Part shown: positions 48,069-57,304 of the stretch, piece by piece | Position numbering within the stretch: the stretch's first letter is position 1 | How the letters are laid out: each line of letters begins with the position of its first letter | The notes under the pieces: generated by a model | Told to the model about the DNA's origin: nothing | The model's database searches: none | What the model saw: the letters and a program-made list of their open reading frames with translations, nothing else | From: Brachybacterium avium | Lineage (GTDB): Bacteria > Actinomycetota > Actinomycetes > Actinomycetales > Dermabacteraceae | Direction of reading: 5' to 3' | Assembly: GCF_002216795.1 (NCBI RefSeq) | Contig: NZ_CP022316.1 | Coordinates: forward strand, 3,191,205 to 3,255,204 | DNA length: 64,000 nucleotides | Program-made: the position numbers and the translations under genes

Positions 48069-48611
48069 ATGAATACCCCGAAGAACGATGTCGACGCCTG
48101 GGCCGAGGCTCTCCGGCAGGGACGGACCGTCCCTTTCCGCTTCTCGCGCGGCAAGACCGTCCTGTTCATCTTCCTCTGCCTGTTCTTCGCACTGATCGGG
48201 CTGCTGATGATCGGCGCTGACGGCTTCTTCATCCCGATCGTCGGAGTGCTTGCGGTGTTCCTGTTCCTGGGCGGCGCGATCGTCCTGGTCCGTCGACTCT
48301 TCCGGCGCGCCGCGGTGCTGGAGGTCTCCACCGAGGGCATCGCGATGTCGACGGCGAAGGCCGGCACGGTCCCGTGGACCGAGATCATCGATGTGCACCC
48401 GGTGAAGATGAACTCGAACGTGTTCATCGAGATCGTCGTCTCGGAGCAGGAGGCCGAGCGCCAGGCCGCCGCCGGCCACACCGTGGCGGAGCAGGAGCTG
48501 GAGGACGGAACCCGACAGCAGGTGCTGTGGGCTCCGAACGGGCTCGCGGTCTCGAAGCCCGCGCTGTGCTCCTGGCTCGAGCAGGAGCTCACCGCCCGCC
48601 GCACCGTGTGA
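48069..48611 (+). CDS. STM3941-like membrane protein
   Basis: A 180-residue protein with two adjacent hydrophobic segments (about 33-55 and 57-80) and a C-terminal soluble domain with VLEVSTEGIAMSTAKAGTVPWTEI. This layout of paired membrane helices and a small beta domain resembles the STM3941/PH-like families of unknown role. The ATG at 48069 has GAGGAG 7 nt upstream. It follows tRNA-Ala by about 90 nt; the open frame before that ATG crosses the tRNA and is an artefact. Confidence 0.7.
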   Translation: MNTPKNDVDAWAEALRQGRTVPFRFSRGKTVLFIFLCLFFALIGLLMIGADGFFIPIVGVLAVFLFLGGAIVLVRRLFRRAAVLEVSTEGIAMSTAKAGTVPWTEIIDVHPVKMNSNVFIEIVVSEQEAERQAAAGHTVAEQELEDGTRQQVLWAPNGLAVSKPALCSWLEQELTARRTV

Positions 48612-48642
48612 GAGCGACGCGCCGCGTGCGATGGCTCGCTCC

Positions 48643-48684
48643 GGCACCCGGCACCCGGCACCCGGCACCCGGCACCCGGCACCC
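48643..48684 (+). repeat. GGCACCC x6 tandem heptanucleotide repeat
   Basis: Six uninterrupted 7-bp units in the 76-nt space between two convergent genes (stops at 48611 and 48688). Such arrays change length easily by slippage. Confidence 0.92.
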
Positions 48685-48687
48685 GGT

Positions 48688-49035
48688 TCACCGACTGGTC
48701 GTCGCAGGTATCGGGCGGAACCGTCCGCCCTCGCCCCGGGGGAGCACCACGGCGCTGTCCGGGCCGATGCTCGCCACGGTGTCCTCCAGGAACTCGATGA
48801 CCACGGCGAGGCCGTGGCGCGCCGCGGCATCCTCCGCCGCACGGGTGGTCGCATCGACCGCGAAGCGCAGCGCTACCCGCCCCACCCGTCGGCCAGCTAC
48901 CAGCGGGGCCTCCACCTCGTGCTGCTCGACCACGTGCAGGGTGCCGAGGGCGAGCACGGCCTGCTCCAGCACATCGGAGGGGGAGCACCCGGCATGGAGC
49001 GCACCGATCGGCACGTGCAGGCGATAGCTGGGCAT
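48688..49035 (-). CDS. Small hypothetical protein (MPSYRLHVPIG start)
   Basis: A 115-residue soluble protein with an N-terminal beta-like strand pattern, a helical middle (VLEQAVLALGTLHVVEQHEV) and a second strand-rich half (VALRFAVDATTRAAEDAA). It resembles small actinobacterial proteins of unknown function with a MPxYR(V/L) start. A 40-bp near-identical copy of its 5' end recurs at 51222-51261. ATG at 49035; GC3 pattern supports coding. Confidence 0.62.
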   Translation of the reverse strand: MPSYRLHVPIGALHAGCSPSDVLEQAVLALGTLHVVEQHEVEAPLVAGRRVGRVALRFAVDATTRAAEDAAARHGLAVVIEFLEDTVASIGPDSAVVLPRGEGGRFRPIPATTSR

Positions 49036-49122
49036 GGAGGAAGGGTAGAGCACGCCCCCGCAGCGAAGGATCGAGCCGCTGGGCCGTGCCTCTCAGCACC
49101 GCCCAGGTGAGAGCCGGTGATG

Positions 49123-50388
49123 CTATTGAGCGCACCCGATCGGGTCGCTCTCCAACCGCACCTGGTCGATGAAGTACTCCTGGAGATCATCGTCCCAGAG
49201 AAGCGCGTACGTGAGGTCCCAGTCGCTGCAGGCCTCGCCGCCCGGACCATAGTGGGGCGACTGCTCCGTGCGTAGGGTCATCCGCAGCTCGACGCCTTCC
49301 TCAGTGATCGTGCTGCCGGTCAGGGTGAGCTCCGTCCAGTACGAGGTGTCCAGCCCGCTGCTCCATTCCTCGAGGCCGCCCATGGCCTCCTGCATCTGCG
49401 GGGTGAACATCGCGAACGCGCTCTCGTAGCTCCCGGTATTGATCGCTTCTCCGTGGACCAGGACAGTGAGAGCCGCGACGATGACATCAGGATCGGAGAG
49501 GTCGGTATCAACCGTGAGCTCGAACGGCTCTGCCTCGGTGGCGCACGCGGGCATTCCGGGAGGATCGGGGTGGCCGCGCCAGCCCTCGACGAGCGGACGC
49601 GCAGCGGTATGAGAGACGGAGAAGTGCATGCCGTCGACCGGTCGGCCGAAGGCTTCGAGGAGGGTCCAGCTGTGGACACCGATCACCTCTCCGTCCCTCG
49701 TGACGATTGCTCCTCCACTATTTCCTGCGTTGGTGGGTGCGGTGATCCTGAGAAGCTCTTGTCCCGTCTCGCTCTCGTCATATCCGCTGAGGACACCGGT
49801 GACGACGGAGAATCCCCCTCCGAGCGGGAAGCCCAGCGCTGCCACGGCCGAGCCGATGGGCGCTTCCCCCTCGGCCCACGAGAACGTGTAGCCGTCCACC
49901 GGCTCGTCCAGCTGCAGCAGGGCGACGTCCGCCTCGGTGTCGAGGCCCAGGACCTGAGCGTTGCGGAGCTGCTCGTCGACCGCTGCGACGGTCGAAGTCG
50001 CGCCCTCCACCACGTGGGCGGCGGTGACGACCAGGTCCGGCGCGATGAGGAATCCACTCCCTGATCCGAGCACGTCCGGGTCGCACCCGGTCACGGTGAG
50101 GTGGACGACCCCTGAGCGGGTAGTCGCCACGACAGATTCCCATCCTTCCGGGTCGCCATCACTCTCCCCGTTCTGGGCTTTCCCTCCGCTCTCCGCTTTC
50201 CCCTCGGTGCCCGAGACGTCGTCCGCGCTGGAGTCCGACCCCTTGTTCTCGTCGCTCCCCTGCTGCTCGCCACCCGGCGGCTCCTGCACATCCAGCGGGG
50301 TCGTGAAGCCCGGGATGCATCCGGTGAGGGCGAGGACGGCAGTGGCCGCGATCGCGGCAAGACGTCCGCCGAGGTATTCGGTAGTCAT
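49123..50388 (-). CDS. Secreted lipoprotein trypsin-like serine protease (S1C)
   Basis: The 421-residue protein has a lipoprotein signal ending in LTGC (C24), a Gly/Ser/Asp-rich linker (about 35-85), and a trypsin/HtrA-like domain with the triad H125 (TAAHVV), D154 (ADVALLQL) and S224 (GNSGG). A C-terminal region (about 275-421) without a PDZ domain resembles a nuclear-transport-factor-like fold. It is probably a surface protease or protease-fold sensor. ATG at 50388; ATG at 50400 is an alternative. Confidence 0.85.
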   Translation of the reverse strand: MTTEYLGGRLAAIAATAVLALTGCIPGFTTPLDVQEPPGGEQQGSDENKGSDSSADDVSGTEGKAESGGKAQNGESDGDPEGWESVVATTRSGVVHLTVTGCDPDVLGSGSGFLIAPDLVVTAAHVVEGATSTVAAVDEQLRNAQVLGLDTEADVALLQLDEPVDGYTFSWAEGEAPIGSAVAALGFPLGGGFSVVTGVLSGYDESETGQELLRITAPTNAGNSGGAIVTRDGEVIGVHSWTLLEAFGRPVDGMHFSVSHTAARPLVEGWRGHPDPPGMPACATEAEPFELTVDTDLSDPDVIVAALTVLVHGEAINTGSYESAFAMFTPQMQEAMGGLEEWSSGLDTSYWTELTLTGSTITEEGVELRMTLRTEQSPHYGPGGEACSDWDLTYALLWDDDLQEYFIDQVRLESDPIGCAQ

Positions 50389-50604
50389 GGGTGGCCCCAT
50401 TCGCTCGGATGGAGCAGCTCTGCTCCGCAGTCGGAGGATCCGTAGCGGAAGAATAGGACAAATCCGCATGAAGCGGAATAGTCTCGCGAGCGGGAACCTG
50501 AGCTCCCGATGGCCGCGCTCTCGGTGCGCCCAGCCCGCTTCTCTCCCACAGGAAGCCGTGTGACCTCGTGGGAGGAGGCGGCCATGACTCGAGCATCTTC
50601 CTGA

Positions 50605-50810
50605 TCCACGCCGTCCGCGCCTCACCGCTCATGTGGAAGAACGCTGCGCCGCCTGCGCGGACGCGGCTGCGAGGACCTCGAGCACGTCGCCCAGGAACTC
50701 AACGGCCGCCCACGCAAAACGCTCGACTGGGATACCCCAGCCGAGCGTCTGCGTGATCTACTGACAGTCACTTAACCATCAGGTGTTGCGAGGACCCCTA
50801 GAAACCGCCA
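50605..50810 (+). mobile_element. IS30-family remnant (transposase C-terminus and terminal repeat)
   Basis: A frame opens after the stop at 50602-50604 and ends at TAA 50773-50775. Its last ~40 residues ([20 protein letters not shown], then AERLRDLL) are the C-terminus of an IS30-family transposase (rve-type integrase end). Downstream, 50776-50810 matches the end of such elements (CAGGTGTTGCGAGGACCCCT...). The DDE catalytic core and the other end are missing, so it cannot move by itself. Confidence 0.8.
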
Positions 50811-51095
50811 GTCCCGGGAGGGCGTTCTGCTGTGCGCGGCGGGAAGAGGCGATCCGGGGACGGTGCCCACCGACCGTGGGCTCTCAGGTCGGGTCGGTGG
50901 CGGAGCCGTCGGCCGGGCGGTCTCGGTCCTCGGATCGCCGCTCGTCGTGAGCGGGGCGTCCTCGGGGTCGGCGTACCCGAGCGCCTCGGCTGCGGCCGTG
51001 TCGTCGTCGGCCTCGTCGGGGCTGCGGTCCGGGTCGAGGGCGTCGTCCCTGCTGTCGTCCGACGGGATGAGGGGTGGTCCAGGTGGCATGCTCAT
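50772..51095 (-). CDS. Acidic proline-rich hypothetical protein, C-terminus supplied by IS30 end
   Basis: A 107-residue frame, rich in Asp, Pro, Thr and Ser with no domain I recognise. The last 13 residues ([12 protein letters not shown] region) are encoded by the reverse strand of the IS30 terminal repeat, so the original C-terminus appears to have been lost when the element inserted. ATG at 51095; ATG at 51089 also possible. It may be a decaying gene. Confidence 0.45.
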   Translation of the reverse strand: MSMPPGPPLIPSDDSRDDALDPDRSPDEADDDTAAAEALGYADPEDAPLTTSGDPRTETARPTAPPPTRPESPRSVGTVPGSPLPAAHSRTPSRDWRFLGVLATPDG

Positions 51096-51221
51096 GGGAC
51101 GAGACTAGCGTCACATCGGCACGGGTGGGTCGCCGTGTCGACGGCCAGTGCTGTTCCGTGTGGCTGTGAGGCACCGACCTGACGGTCGGACCGCGCCGGC
51201 CATCCCCTGGGGAGTCGTCGT

Positions 51222-51261
51222 CACCGCTCGGCACGTCCAGGCGATAGCCGGGCATGGAGGA
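51222..51261 (-). repeat. Partial duplicate of the 49002-49041 gene start
   Basis: 37 of 40 bases match the 5' end of the small hypothetical gene at 48688-49035, in the same orientation. The following frame (MPGYRLDVPSGDDD...) does not resemble that protein, so this is a decayed copy. The protease gene and the IS30 remnant lie between the two copies. Confidence 0.75.
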
Positions 51262-51311
51262 CGAGCAGGGCGGCTCCCGACGACGCCGCGCGCGGGTCGT
51301 AGGCTGGGGGC

Positions 51312-51857
51312 ATGCATCCCACCACGCTGCGCGTCGGCTTCATCCCCGGCGTCGAACCCGATCGCTTCCTGCGCCGCTGGAAGTCGGGCCGCCGCGGGGC
51401 CTGGCTCGAACTCGTCCCGATCCCGCTCTCGCGGCAGCACGAGGCATTGAGCGCGGGCGAGGTCGACATGTGCTTCGTGCGCCTGCCGCTGACCTCCGAG
51501 GAGCTGCACCTGGTGCCGCTGTGGCAGGAGCGCGCCGCGATCGTGGTCGGCACCGAGGACGCGCTCAGCCTGCTCGACGAGATCGGCCCGGAGGACCTGG
51601 AGGGGGAGACCGAGATCCCCGCCACCCATGCCGATGACGCCGCCGAGCGGATCGCGACCGCCGCCACCGGGGTCGGCTTCACGCGCGTGCCGCTGTCGGT
51701 GGCGCGCCTCCACCACCGCAAGGATGCCGTCGTGCGCCCGCTGCGGGAGGGCGAGCCCACCCGCATCGCCCTGGCCTGGCCCCGGGAGGCTGATGATCCT
51801 GTGCGCCAGGAGTTCGTCGGCGTTGTGCGCGGCCGCACCGCCCGCTCCAGCCGCTGA
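51312..51857 (+). CDS. LysR substrate-binding-domain protein without a DNA-binding domain
   Basis: This 181-residue protein has only the LysR effector-binding fold ([17 protein letters not shown] start; LALPL-like strand [19 protein letters not shown]). No helix-turn-helix precedes it, so it is an effector-domain-only member known in actinobacteria rather than a full LTTR. The nearest partner is luxS, 98 nt downstream, but no functional link is shown. ATG at 51312 with a modest ribosome site. Confidence 0.75.
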   Translation: MHPTTLRVGFIPGVEPDRFLRRWKSGRRGAWLELVPIPLSRQHEALSAGEVDMCFVRLPLTSEELHLVPLWQERAAIVVGTEDALSLLDEIGPEDLEGETEIPATHADDAAERIATAATGVGFTRVPLSVARLHHRKDAVVRPLREGEPTRIALAWPREADDPVRQEFVGVVRGRTARSSR

Positions 51858-51905
51858 GCAACCCCGCAGCCCCGCCGGTCTCCCGATCCCGGGACCACCG
51901 ACATA

Positions 51906-51935
51906 CCACCGATAGATCACCCACCGATAGATCAC
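51906..51935 (+). repeat. Two perfect 15-bp direct repeats in the luxS leader
   Basis: CCACCGATAGATCAC occurs twice in tandem (51906-51920, 51921-51935), with related CACCGA words on both sides, 20-50 nt before the luxS ATG. Could be a binding array or simple slippage. Confidence 0.8.
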
Positions 51936-51955
51936 CGATCCAAGGAGCATCACCG

Positions 51956-52429
51956 ATGACCGAGCAGCCCCGCATGAACGTCGAGAGCTTCAACCTCGAC
52001 CACCGCACCGTCGCCGCGCCCTACCTGCGCATCGCCGATCGCAAGGAGCTGCCCGGCGGCGACGTCCTGACGAAGTTCGATGTGCGCTTCACCCAGCCCA
52101 ACGTCGAGCATCTGGACACCGAGACCGTCCACTCGCTCGAGCACATGATGGCCGAGCACATGCGCAACCACTCCGGCGACGTCCTGGACGTCTCGCCGAT
52201 GGGCTGCCGCACCGGCTTCTACGTGCTGCTGGTCGGCGATCACACCGTCGAGGGCTTCGCCCCCGTCCTCGAGGCCACCCTGCGCGATCTGCTGGCGGCC
52301 GACGAGGTGCCCGCCGCCAATGAGGTCCAGTGCGGCTGGGGAGCCCACCACAGCCTCGAGGGCGCGCAGACCGCCGCTCGCGAGTTCCTCGACCAGCGCT
52401 CGGTGTGGGACCAGGTCACCGCGGACTGA
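51956..52429 (+). CDS. luxS: S-ribosylhomocysteine lyase (LuxS)
   Basis: LuxS cleaves S-ribosylhomocysteine to homocysteine and the AI-2 precursor DPD. The 157-residue protein carries metal ligands H59 and H63 (HSLEH) and C126 ([14 protein letters not shown]), plus the conserved C84 in [14 protein letters not shown] precedes the ATG. LuxS is patchy in actinobacteria and present in only some genera. No mtnN/pfs or met genes adjoin. Confidence 0.95.
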   Translation: MTEQPRMNVESFNLDHRTVAAPYLRIADRKELPGGDVLTKFDVRFTQPNVEHLDTETVHSLEHMMAEHMRNHSGDVLDVSPMGCRTGFYVLLVGDHTVEGFAPVLEATLRDLLAADEVPAANEVQCGWGAHHSLEGAQTAAREFLDQRSVWDQVTAD

Positions 52430-52489
52430 CCGTGCACGCGAGCTGAGGGCGGATCCCGCCGACCGCGCCGCGGATCGGCCGATCGCGCG

Positions 52490-54625
52490 TCAGCGCCGTC
52501 CCAGGCCCTCGCGCACCGCCATCAGCAGGCGTGCGGTGCGCTCGTCGGTCGCGATGTCGTCGATCGAGACCGGGGCCCCGGCGGCATCCGCCAGCGGGAT
52601 CCGCCAGTTCGGGTACTCCTCGTCGGTGCCCGGCTGGTTCTGGATGCGCCGCTCGCCCACGCAGTCCACGAGCGAGACGCCCAGCAGCATCGACGGGGTG
52701 CGTGCCAGGTGGCGGTGCAGGGCGAGCACCGTCTGCTCGATGTCCGGCCCGTCCTCGCCGCGGGCGGCCAGCAGGCCTTCCCGGCGCAGCAGGTCGAGCA
52801 CCTGCTCGCGTCCGGCGGCGTCCGCCTCGAGCTCCTCGTCCAGGTCCCGCTCCAGCAGACCCAGCTCGTGGCGCAGGGCGACGTGGTCACCCGCCAGGTA
52901 GCCCGCCGTGGGTGGCAGGTCGTGAGTGTTCACTGAGGCCATGCACAGAGCCCGGTAGTCCTCCGCCGGCAGCGGGTCCCCCTCGCCGTCGTACTCGAAC
53001 CAGAGGATCGAGGTGCCCAGGATCCCGCGGTCCACGAGGTAGTCGCGCACCCACGGCTCGAAGGTGCCGAGGTCCTCGCCGACCACCAGGGTGCCCGAGC
53101 GCTGCGCCTCCAGGACCAGGATGCCGATCATCGCCTCATGGTCGTAGGAGACGTAGGCGCCGTCGGCCGCCTCATGACCCTCCGGGATCCACCACAGCCG
53201 GAACAGCCCCAGCACGTGGTCGATCCGCAGCGCGCCGGCATGGCGCATGAGCGTGCGCAGCATGTCCCGCCACGGCCGGTAGCCGGCCTCGCGCAGATGC
53301 TCGGGATGCCACGGCGGCTGGTGCCAGTTCTGGCCCTGCTGGTTGTACTGATCGGCCGGAGCACCGACAGCGGCGCCGTCGGCGAGCACCCCCTGCAACC
53401 GCCAGGAGTCCGCGCCGATCTGTTCCACCCCGACGGCGAGATCATGCATGATCCCGATCCGCATCCCGGCATCGCGGGCCGCGGCCTGGGCGGCGCTCAG
53501 CTGCTCGTCCAGCAGCCACTGCGTCCAGATATGGAAGTCGATCCGTCCGGGCAGCTCTCGACGAGCCTGCTCGAGGATGGCCTGGTCGAGGTCCTGCAGG
53601 CAGGCCTCGTCGGCCGTGCCGCGCACCGACTCCGCGATCGCGCACCACAGTGCGAAGTCCTCCAGGCCCTGACCCTCGCGGGCGCGGTAGGCATCCAGCA
53701 GCGCCCTGCGCCCCGCGGTCAGCGGCACCGCGAACAGCTCCTCGAGGGCCTGCAGCTTCACGGCCAGCACCTCGTCGCGCTCGAGCCGGTCCACGCGATC
53801 GTTCCAGCCGGAGACCTGCTCGCGCAGCAGCCCCACCCGCTGGCGGGAGAAGTCGGTGAGCTCGCGGTACTCGGGCACGTCCTCGATGCGCAGGTACAGC
53901 GCACTGGTGAAGCGGCGGGTGACCGGGAGGTACGGGGAGGGTTCGACCGGCGGGGTCGGGTAGGAGGCGTGCAACGGGTTCACCAGCAGGAAGTCTGCGC
54001 CGTGGTGGGCACCGCTGATCGCGGCGAGATCGCGCATATCGGCGAGGTCGCCGATACCCCAGGAGCGCTGTGAGCGGACCGAGTAGAGCTGTGCTTGGAG
54101 CCCGAAGGCCCGCTTCGCGGCGAACTCCCGGTGCACGGTCACCCGCGCCGGGGTCACCACCACATCCGCCTCGGAGGGGCCCTGTGAGGTCTCCGCGACC
54201 AGCCGGTGCCAGCCCAGCGGCAGCCCGGCGGGCAGGTGGAAGCGGGCCCGGCCGCGCAGGGTGCCGTCCAGATCGTACGGGGCGGTGTGGTCCTCGGCCT
54301 GCGCGAGATCCCGGCGGTCGCCGTCCTCGAGCAGCAGGTGGGCCCGGACCGTGGTGCCGTGGTCGACATGGACGGGCACCGTGGTGGCGGCGTCCTCGCG
54401 CAGCACCGTCACCGGTGGCAGGGTGCGGGCCCAGGGTGCGCGCTCGCGCTCGCGCCGCACGGCCTCGATGTCCTGGTCGCAGGCCACCGGTGCACCGAGC
54501 GCGGTGAGGATCGCGTGGAGGGTGTCAGCAGCGACATCCTTCAGCGTGCCGTCCCACCCCCAGTACCGAGTGCTGACGCCGAGGTCGCGGGCAAGATCTC
54601 GCAGCGCTGAGGAATCTGGGGACAT
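52490..54625 (-). CDS. malQ: 4-alpha-glucanotransferase (amylomaltase)
   Basis: The 711-residue GH77 enzyme transfers alpha-1,4-glucan segments in maltodextrin/glycogen metabolism. The catalytic nucleophile lies in RIDHVLGLFRLWW, the acid/base glutamate in VGEDLG and the third carboxylate in NTHDLPPTAGYLAG. An N-terminal extension of about 150 residues resembles that of actinobacterial MalQ. Transcribed opposite to luxS, ending 61 nt from it. Confidence 0.93.
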   Translation of the reverse strand: MSPDSSALRDLARDLGVSTRYWGWDGTLKDVAADTLHAILTALGAPVACDQDIEAVRRERERAPWARTLPPVTVLREDAATTVPVHVDHGTTVRAHLLLEDGDRRDLAQAEDHTAPYDLDGTLRGRARFHLPAGLPLGWHRLVAETSQGPSEADVVVTPARVTVHREFAAKRAFGLQAQLYSVRSQRSWGIGDLADMRDLAAISGAHHGADFLLVNPLHASYPTPPVEPSPYLPVTRRFTSALYLRIEDVPEYRELTDFSRQRVGLLREQVSGWNDRVDRLERDEVLAVKLQALEELFAVPLTAGRRALLDAYRAREGQGLEDFALWCAIAESVRGTADEACLQDLDQAILEQARRELPGRIDFHIWTQWLLDEQLSAAQAAARDAGMRIGIMHDLAVGVEQIGADSWRLQGVLADGAAVGAPADQYNQQGQNWHQPPWHPEHLREAGYRPWRDMLRTLMRHAGALRIDHVLGLFRLWWIPEGHEAADGAYVSYDHEAMIGILVLEAQRSGTLVVGEDLGTFEPWVRDYLVDRGILGTSILWFEYDGEGDPLPAEDYRALCMASVNTHDLPPTAGYLAGDHVALRHELGLLERDLDEELEADAAGREQVLDLLRREGLLAARGEDGPDIEQTVLALHRHLARTPSMLLGVSLVDCVGERRIQNQPGTDEEYPNWRIPLADAAGAPVSIDDIATDERTARLLMAVREGLGRR

Positions 54626-54777
54626 GAGGCAAGCGTAGCGGGCCGGGGGAGAGGTCGAGCGTGTCCGTCCGCGGGGTCCCGGTCCTGCGCGCGCGCCACA
54701 GACCGAGCGACTGCGCCGTCGGCCGCGCGATCACGGGATCGTGACCTCGACCGCGCCACCGACAGGGCGCGCCGCAG

Positions 54778-56394
54778 TCAGGTCCAGGACGGCAGCCACA
54801 TGCGGTAGCGCCACTGCTCCAGATCGAGCACCTGCCCGGTCCAGACGGGCCAGAAGAACGCCGAGACGAGCACGATCAGCACCAGCAGCGAGCCGACGAA
54901 CAGCCCGCCGGCGAGCCGGCGCTCCCGCTCGGCGCCGGCGGAGCCGATCACCAGCGCCATCACGTACGCCAGGCACAGGATCAGCCACGGCGCGAAGGCC
55001 ACGCTGTAGAACGTGAAGATCGTCCGCTCGCTGAAGAACAGCCACGGCACATAACCGGCGAGGATCCCCGACAGCGCCGCCCAGGCACGGCCGTCCCGCC
55101 GCACCACAGCGAGCACCAGCGTCACCAGGACCGCGAGGGTGCCCAGCCACCAGATCAGCGGGTTGCCGACCGAGAGGATGTGCGCCCCGCATTTGGCGAC
55201 CTCGCAGCCGTGCTCGCCGTAGTCGTAGGAGCGGTAGTAGAAGTTCGTGGGCCGCAGCTGCAGCAACCAGCCCCACGGGTTCGCCTCATAGGGGTGCTCG
55301 GTGTCCAGCCCGACGTGGAAGGTGTAGGCCTGGACGTGGTAGAGCCACAGCGACAGCAGCGAATCCAGGATGCCGTTGCCGGTGGCCATGCCCTCCTCTG
55401 CCGCGAGGTGACGGTTGTATCCGATGGCGGAGACGAACCAGCCGGTCCAGGAGGCCACGTAGGTCACCAGCGCCGTCCCCACGATGGCGAAGAACGCAGG
55501 GATCGCGTCCCTCACCAGCGCGCCGAGGAACCAGTCTCGCTGAGCGGCGGTGCGCCGGGCCCACCAGTCCCACAGCACCGTCATGATCCCGAAGACTGCC
55601 ACGAAGTACAGCCCCGACCATTTCACCGAGCAGGCCATGCCCAGCAGCAGGCCCGCCAGCAGTCTCCACGGACGCAGCCCGCCGGAGATCCCGAGCCGGA
55701 CCGGCGCCTCGGAGCTGGTGTGCATGCGCGCGCTCGCCAGCGCGAGCCGTTCTCGGAAGCGATCCCGGTCGATGAGGAGCGCACCGAAGGCGGCCAGTGC
55801 GAAGAACATCAAGAAGGGGTCCAGCAGGCTGGTGCGGGAGTGCACCAGATGCACGCCGTCGACCGCGAGGAGCAGGCCGGCGATCAGGCCCGCGGTGGTC
55901 GAGCGGAACAGTCGCCGCCCGATCCGGGCCAGGAGCAGCACCGCGATCGAGCCCAGCACCGCCGAGGAGAAGCGCCAGCCCCAGGGGGAGTCCGCCCCCA
56001 GCAGCATCATGCCGCCGCCGATCAACCACTTGCCCAGCGGCGGATGGACCACGTAGGCGCCCTCGGGCTCGTAGGTGTCCACGTCCCCGGCCTCGAAGGC
56101 GGCGTCCGGTTCGTCGGGCCAGGACATCTCCACCCCCTGCTGGGTGAGGGTGTAGCCGTCCTTGACGTAATAGGTCTCGTCGAAGATCAGCTCATCGATC
56201 GACCCCAGGCCCCACAGCCGCAGCACCAGGGCGAGGCCGAGAACGGCCATCGCGCCGGCCCAGGCGATTCGCGAGAAGGGCAGGTCGAAGGTCCGCAGCC
56301 GTCGTCGGTATGAGGCGAGCACCGCATGCGGCTCGTCGTCGACGGCAGCTCGGTGCGCGCGGGCTGTCGCTTCCTCCTCCGTGGGCACCCGCAC
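54778..56394 (-). CDS. pmt: Dolichyl-phosphate-mannose--protein mannosyltransferase (PMT/GT39)
   Basis: This 538-residue integral membrane protein has an N-terminal acidic DE motif (IFDETYYVKD) and about ten hydrophobic segments, as in bacterial PMT enzymes that O-mannosylate exported proteins. The HPPLGKWLIGGGMML and SRTSLLDPFLMFFAL segments are conserved. Divergent from rsmI with a 70-nt gap, the same arrangement as in mycobacteria. Confidence 0.92.
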   Translation of the reverse strand: MRVPTEEEATARAHRAAVDDEPHAVLASYRRRLRTFDLPFSRIAWAGAMAVLGLALVLRLWGLGSIDELIFDETYYVKDGYTLTQQGVEMSWPDEPDAAFEAGDVDTYEPEGAYVVHPPLGKWLIGGGMMLLGADSPWGWRFSSAVLGSIAVLLLARIGRRLFRSTTAGLIAGLLLAVDGVHLVHSRTSLLDPFLMFFALAAFGALLIDRDRFRERLALASARMHTSSEAPVRLGISGGLRPWRLLAGLLLGMACSVKWSGLYFVAVFGIMTVLWDWWARRTAAQRDWFLGALVRDAIPAFFAIVGTALVTYVASWTGWFVSAIGYNRHLAAEEGMATGNGILDSLLSLWLYHVQAYTFHVGLDTEHPYEANPWGWLLQLRPTNFYYRSYDYGEHGCEVAKCGAHILSVGNPLIWWLGTLAVLVTLVLAVVRRDGRAWAALSGILAGYVPWLFFSERTIFTFYSVAFAPWLILCLAYVMALVIGSAGAERERRLAGGLFVGSLLVLIVLVSAFFWPVWTGQVLDLEQWRYRMWLPSWT

Positions 56395-56464
56395 ATGCTA
56401 GGTCATCGACCGGGGGCACCCGGGCGGCTGCGCTCGACCGGGCGGGTATCGCTAGCATGGCGGG

Positions 56465-57304
56465 ATGCTCGAGCCCGGAGTCCTCACCCTCGCCGCCACC
56501 CCTATCGGGAATCCGCTGGATGCCTCGGTGCGTCTGATGCGAGCTCTCGGCGAGGCGGACCTGATCGCCGCCGAGGACACCCGGCGGCTCCACCGCCTGG
56601 TGCGGGAGCTCGAGGTGGTCACCCACGGCACGATCCTCTCTTATCACGAGCACAACGAGGTCGAGCGCACCGGCATGCTGCTCGAGGCGTTGGCGGCGGG
56701 GCAGCGGGTCCTGATCGTCACCGATGCCGGCATGCCCGTCGTCTCCGATCCGGGCTTCCGTGCGGTGCAGGCCGCGACCGGGGCCGGACACCGGGTGACG
56801 GTGATCCCCGGCCCCTCCGCCGTGCTGACGGCGCTGGCGGCCTCGGGCATAGCCCCGGACCGCTTCACCTTCGAGGGCTTCCCGCCGCGGAGGGAGGGCC
56901 GACGGGCCGGCGCGCTCGAACCGCTGGCGACCGAGCAGCGGACGATGGTGTTCTTCGAATCGCCACGACGCACTGCCGCGACCCTCGCCGCGATGGCGGA
57001 GGCCTTCGGCGCCCAGCGCCCGGCCGCCGTGGCCCGCGAGCTGACCAAGACCTACGAGGAGATCCGGCGCGGCACCCTCGCCGAGCTCGCCATCTGGGCG
57101 GAGGAGGGCGAGGTGCTGGGCGAGGTGGTGATCGTCGTGGCGGGCGCAGAGCCCGTGGCGGCGAGCGCGGAGGACCTGGTCGACCAGGTGCTGGCCCGGG
57201 CGGCGGCGGGGGAGCGGCTCAAGGCTGCGGCGAAGGAGGTCGCCCGGCCCCATGCAGGCATCGGCGCGAGCGAACTCTACGACCTGGCCCTGCAGAAGCG
57301 CTGA
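56465..57304 (+). CDS. rsmI: 16S rRNA (cytidine(1402)-2'-O)-methyltransferase
   Basis: RsmI 2'-O-methylates C1402 of 16S rRNA. The 279-residue protein shows the SAM-dependent tetrapyrrole-methylase-like fold with TPIGNPLDASVRL, the EDTRRLHRL and SYHEHNE segments, VTDAGMPVVSDPG, and the GEVVIVVAGAEP C-terminal part. It is on the plus strand, opposite pmt. Confidence 0.94.
   Translation: MLEPGVLTLAATPIGNPLDASVRLMRALGEADLIAAEDTRRLHRLVRELEVVTHGTILSYHEHNEVERTGMLLEALAAGQRVLIVTDAGMPVVSDPGFRAVQAATGAGHRVTVIPGPSAVLTALAASGIAPDRFTFEGFPPRREGRRAGALEPLATEQRTMVFFESPRRTAATLAAMAEAFGAQRPAAVARELTKTYEEIRRGTLAELAIWAEEGEVLGEVVIVVAGAEPVAASAEDLVDQVLARAAAGERLKAAAKEVARPHAGIGASELYDLALQKR

Noticed and set aside
50884-51255. 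Minus-strand frame starting MPGYRLDVPSG as a second copy of the small hypothetical gene
   Set aside because: Only the first 40 bp resemble the other gene; the rest diverges and overlaps another frame, so it was treated as a fragment.
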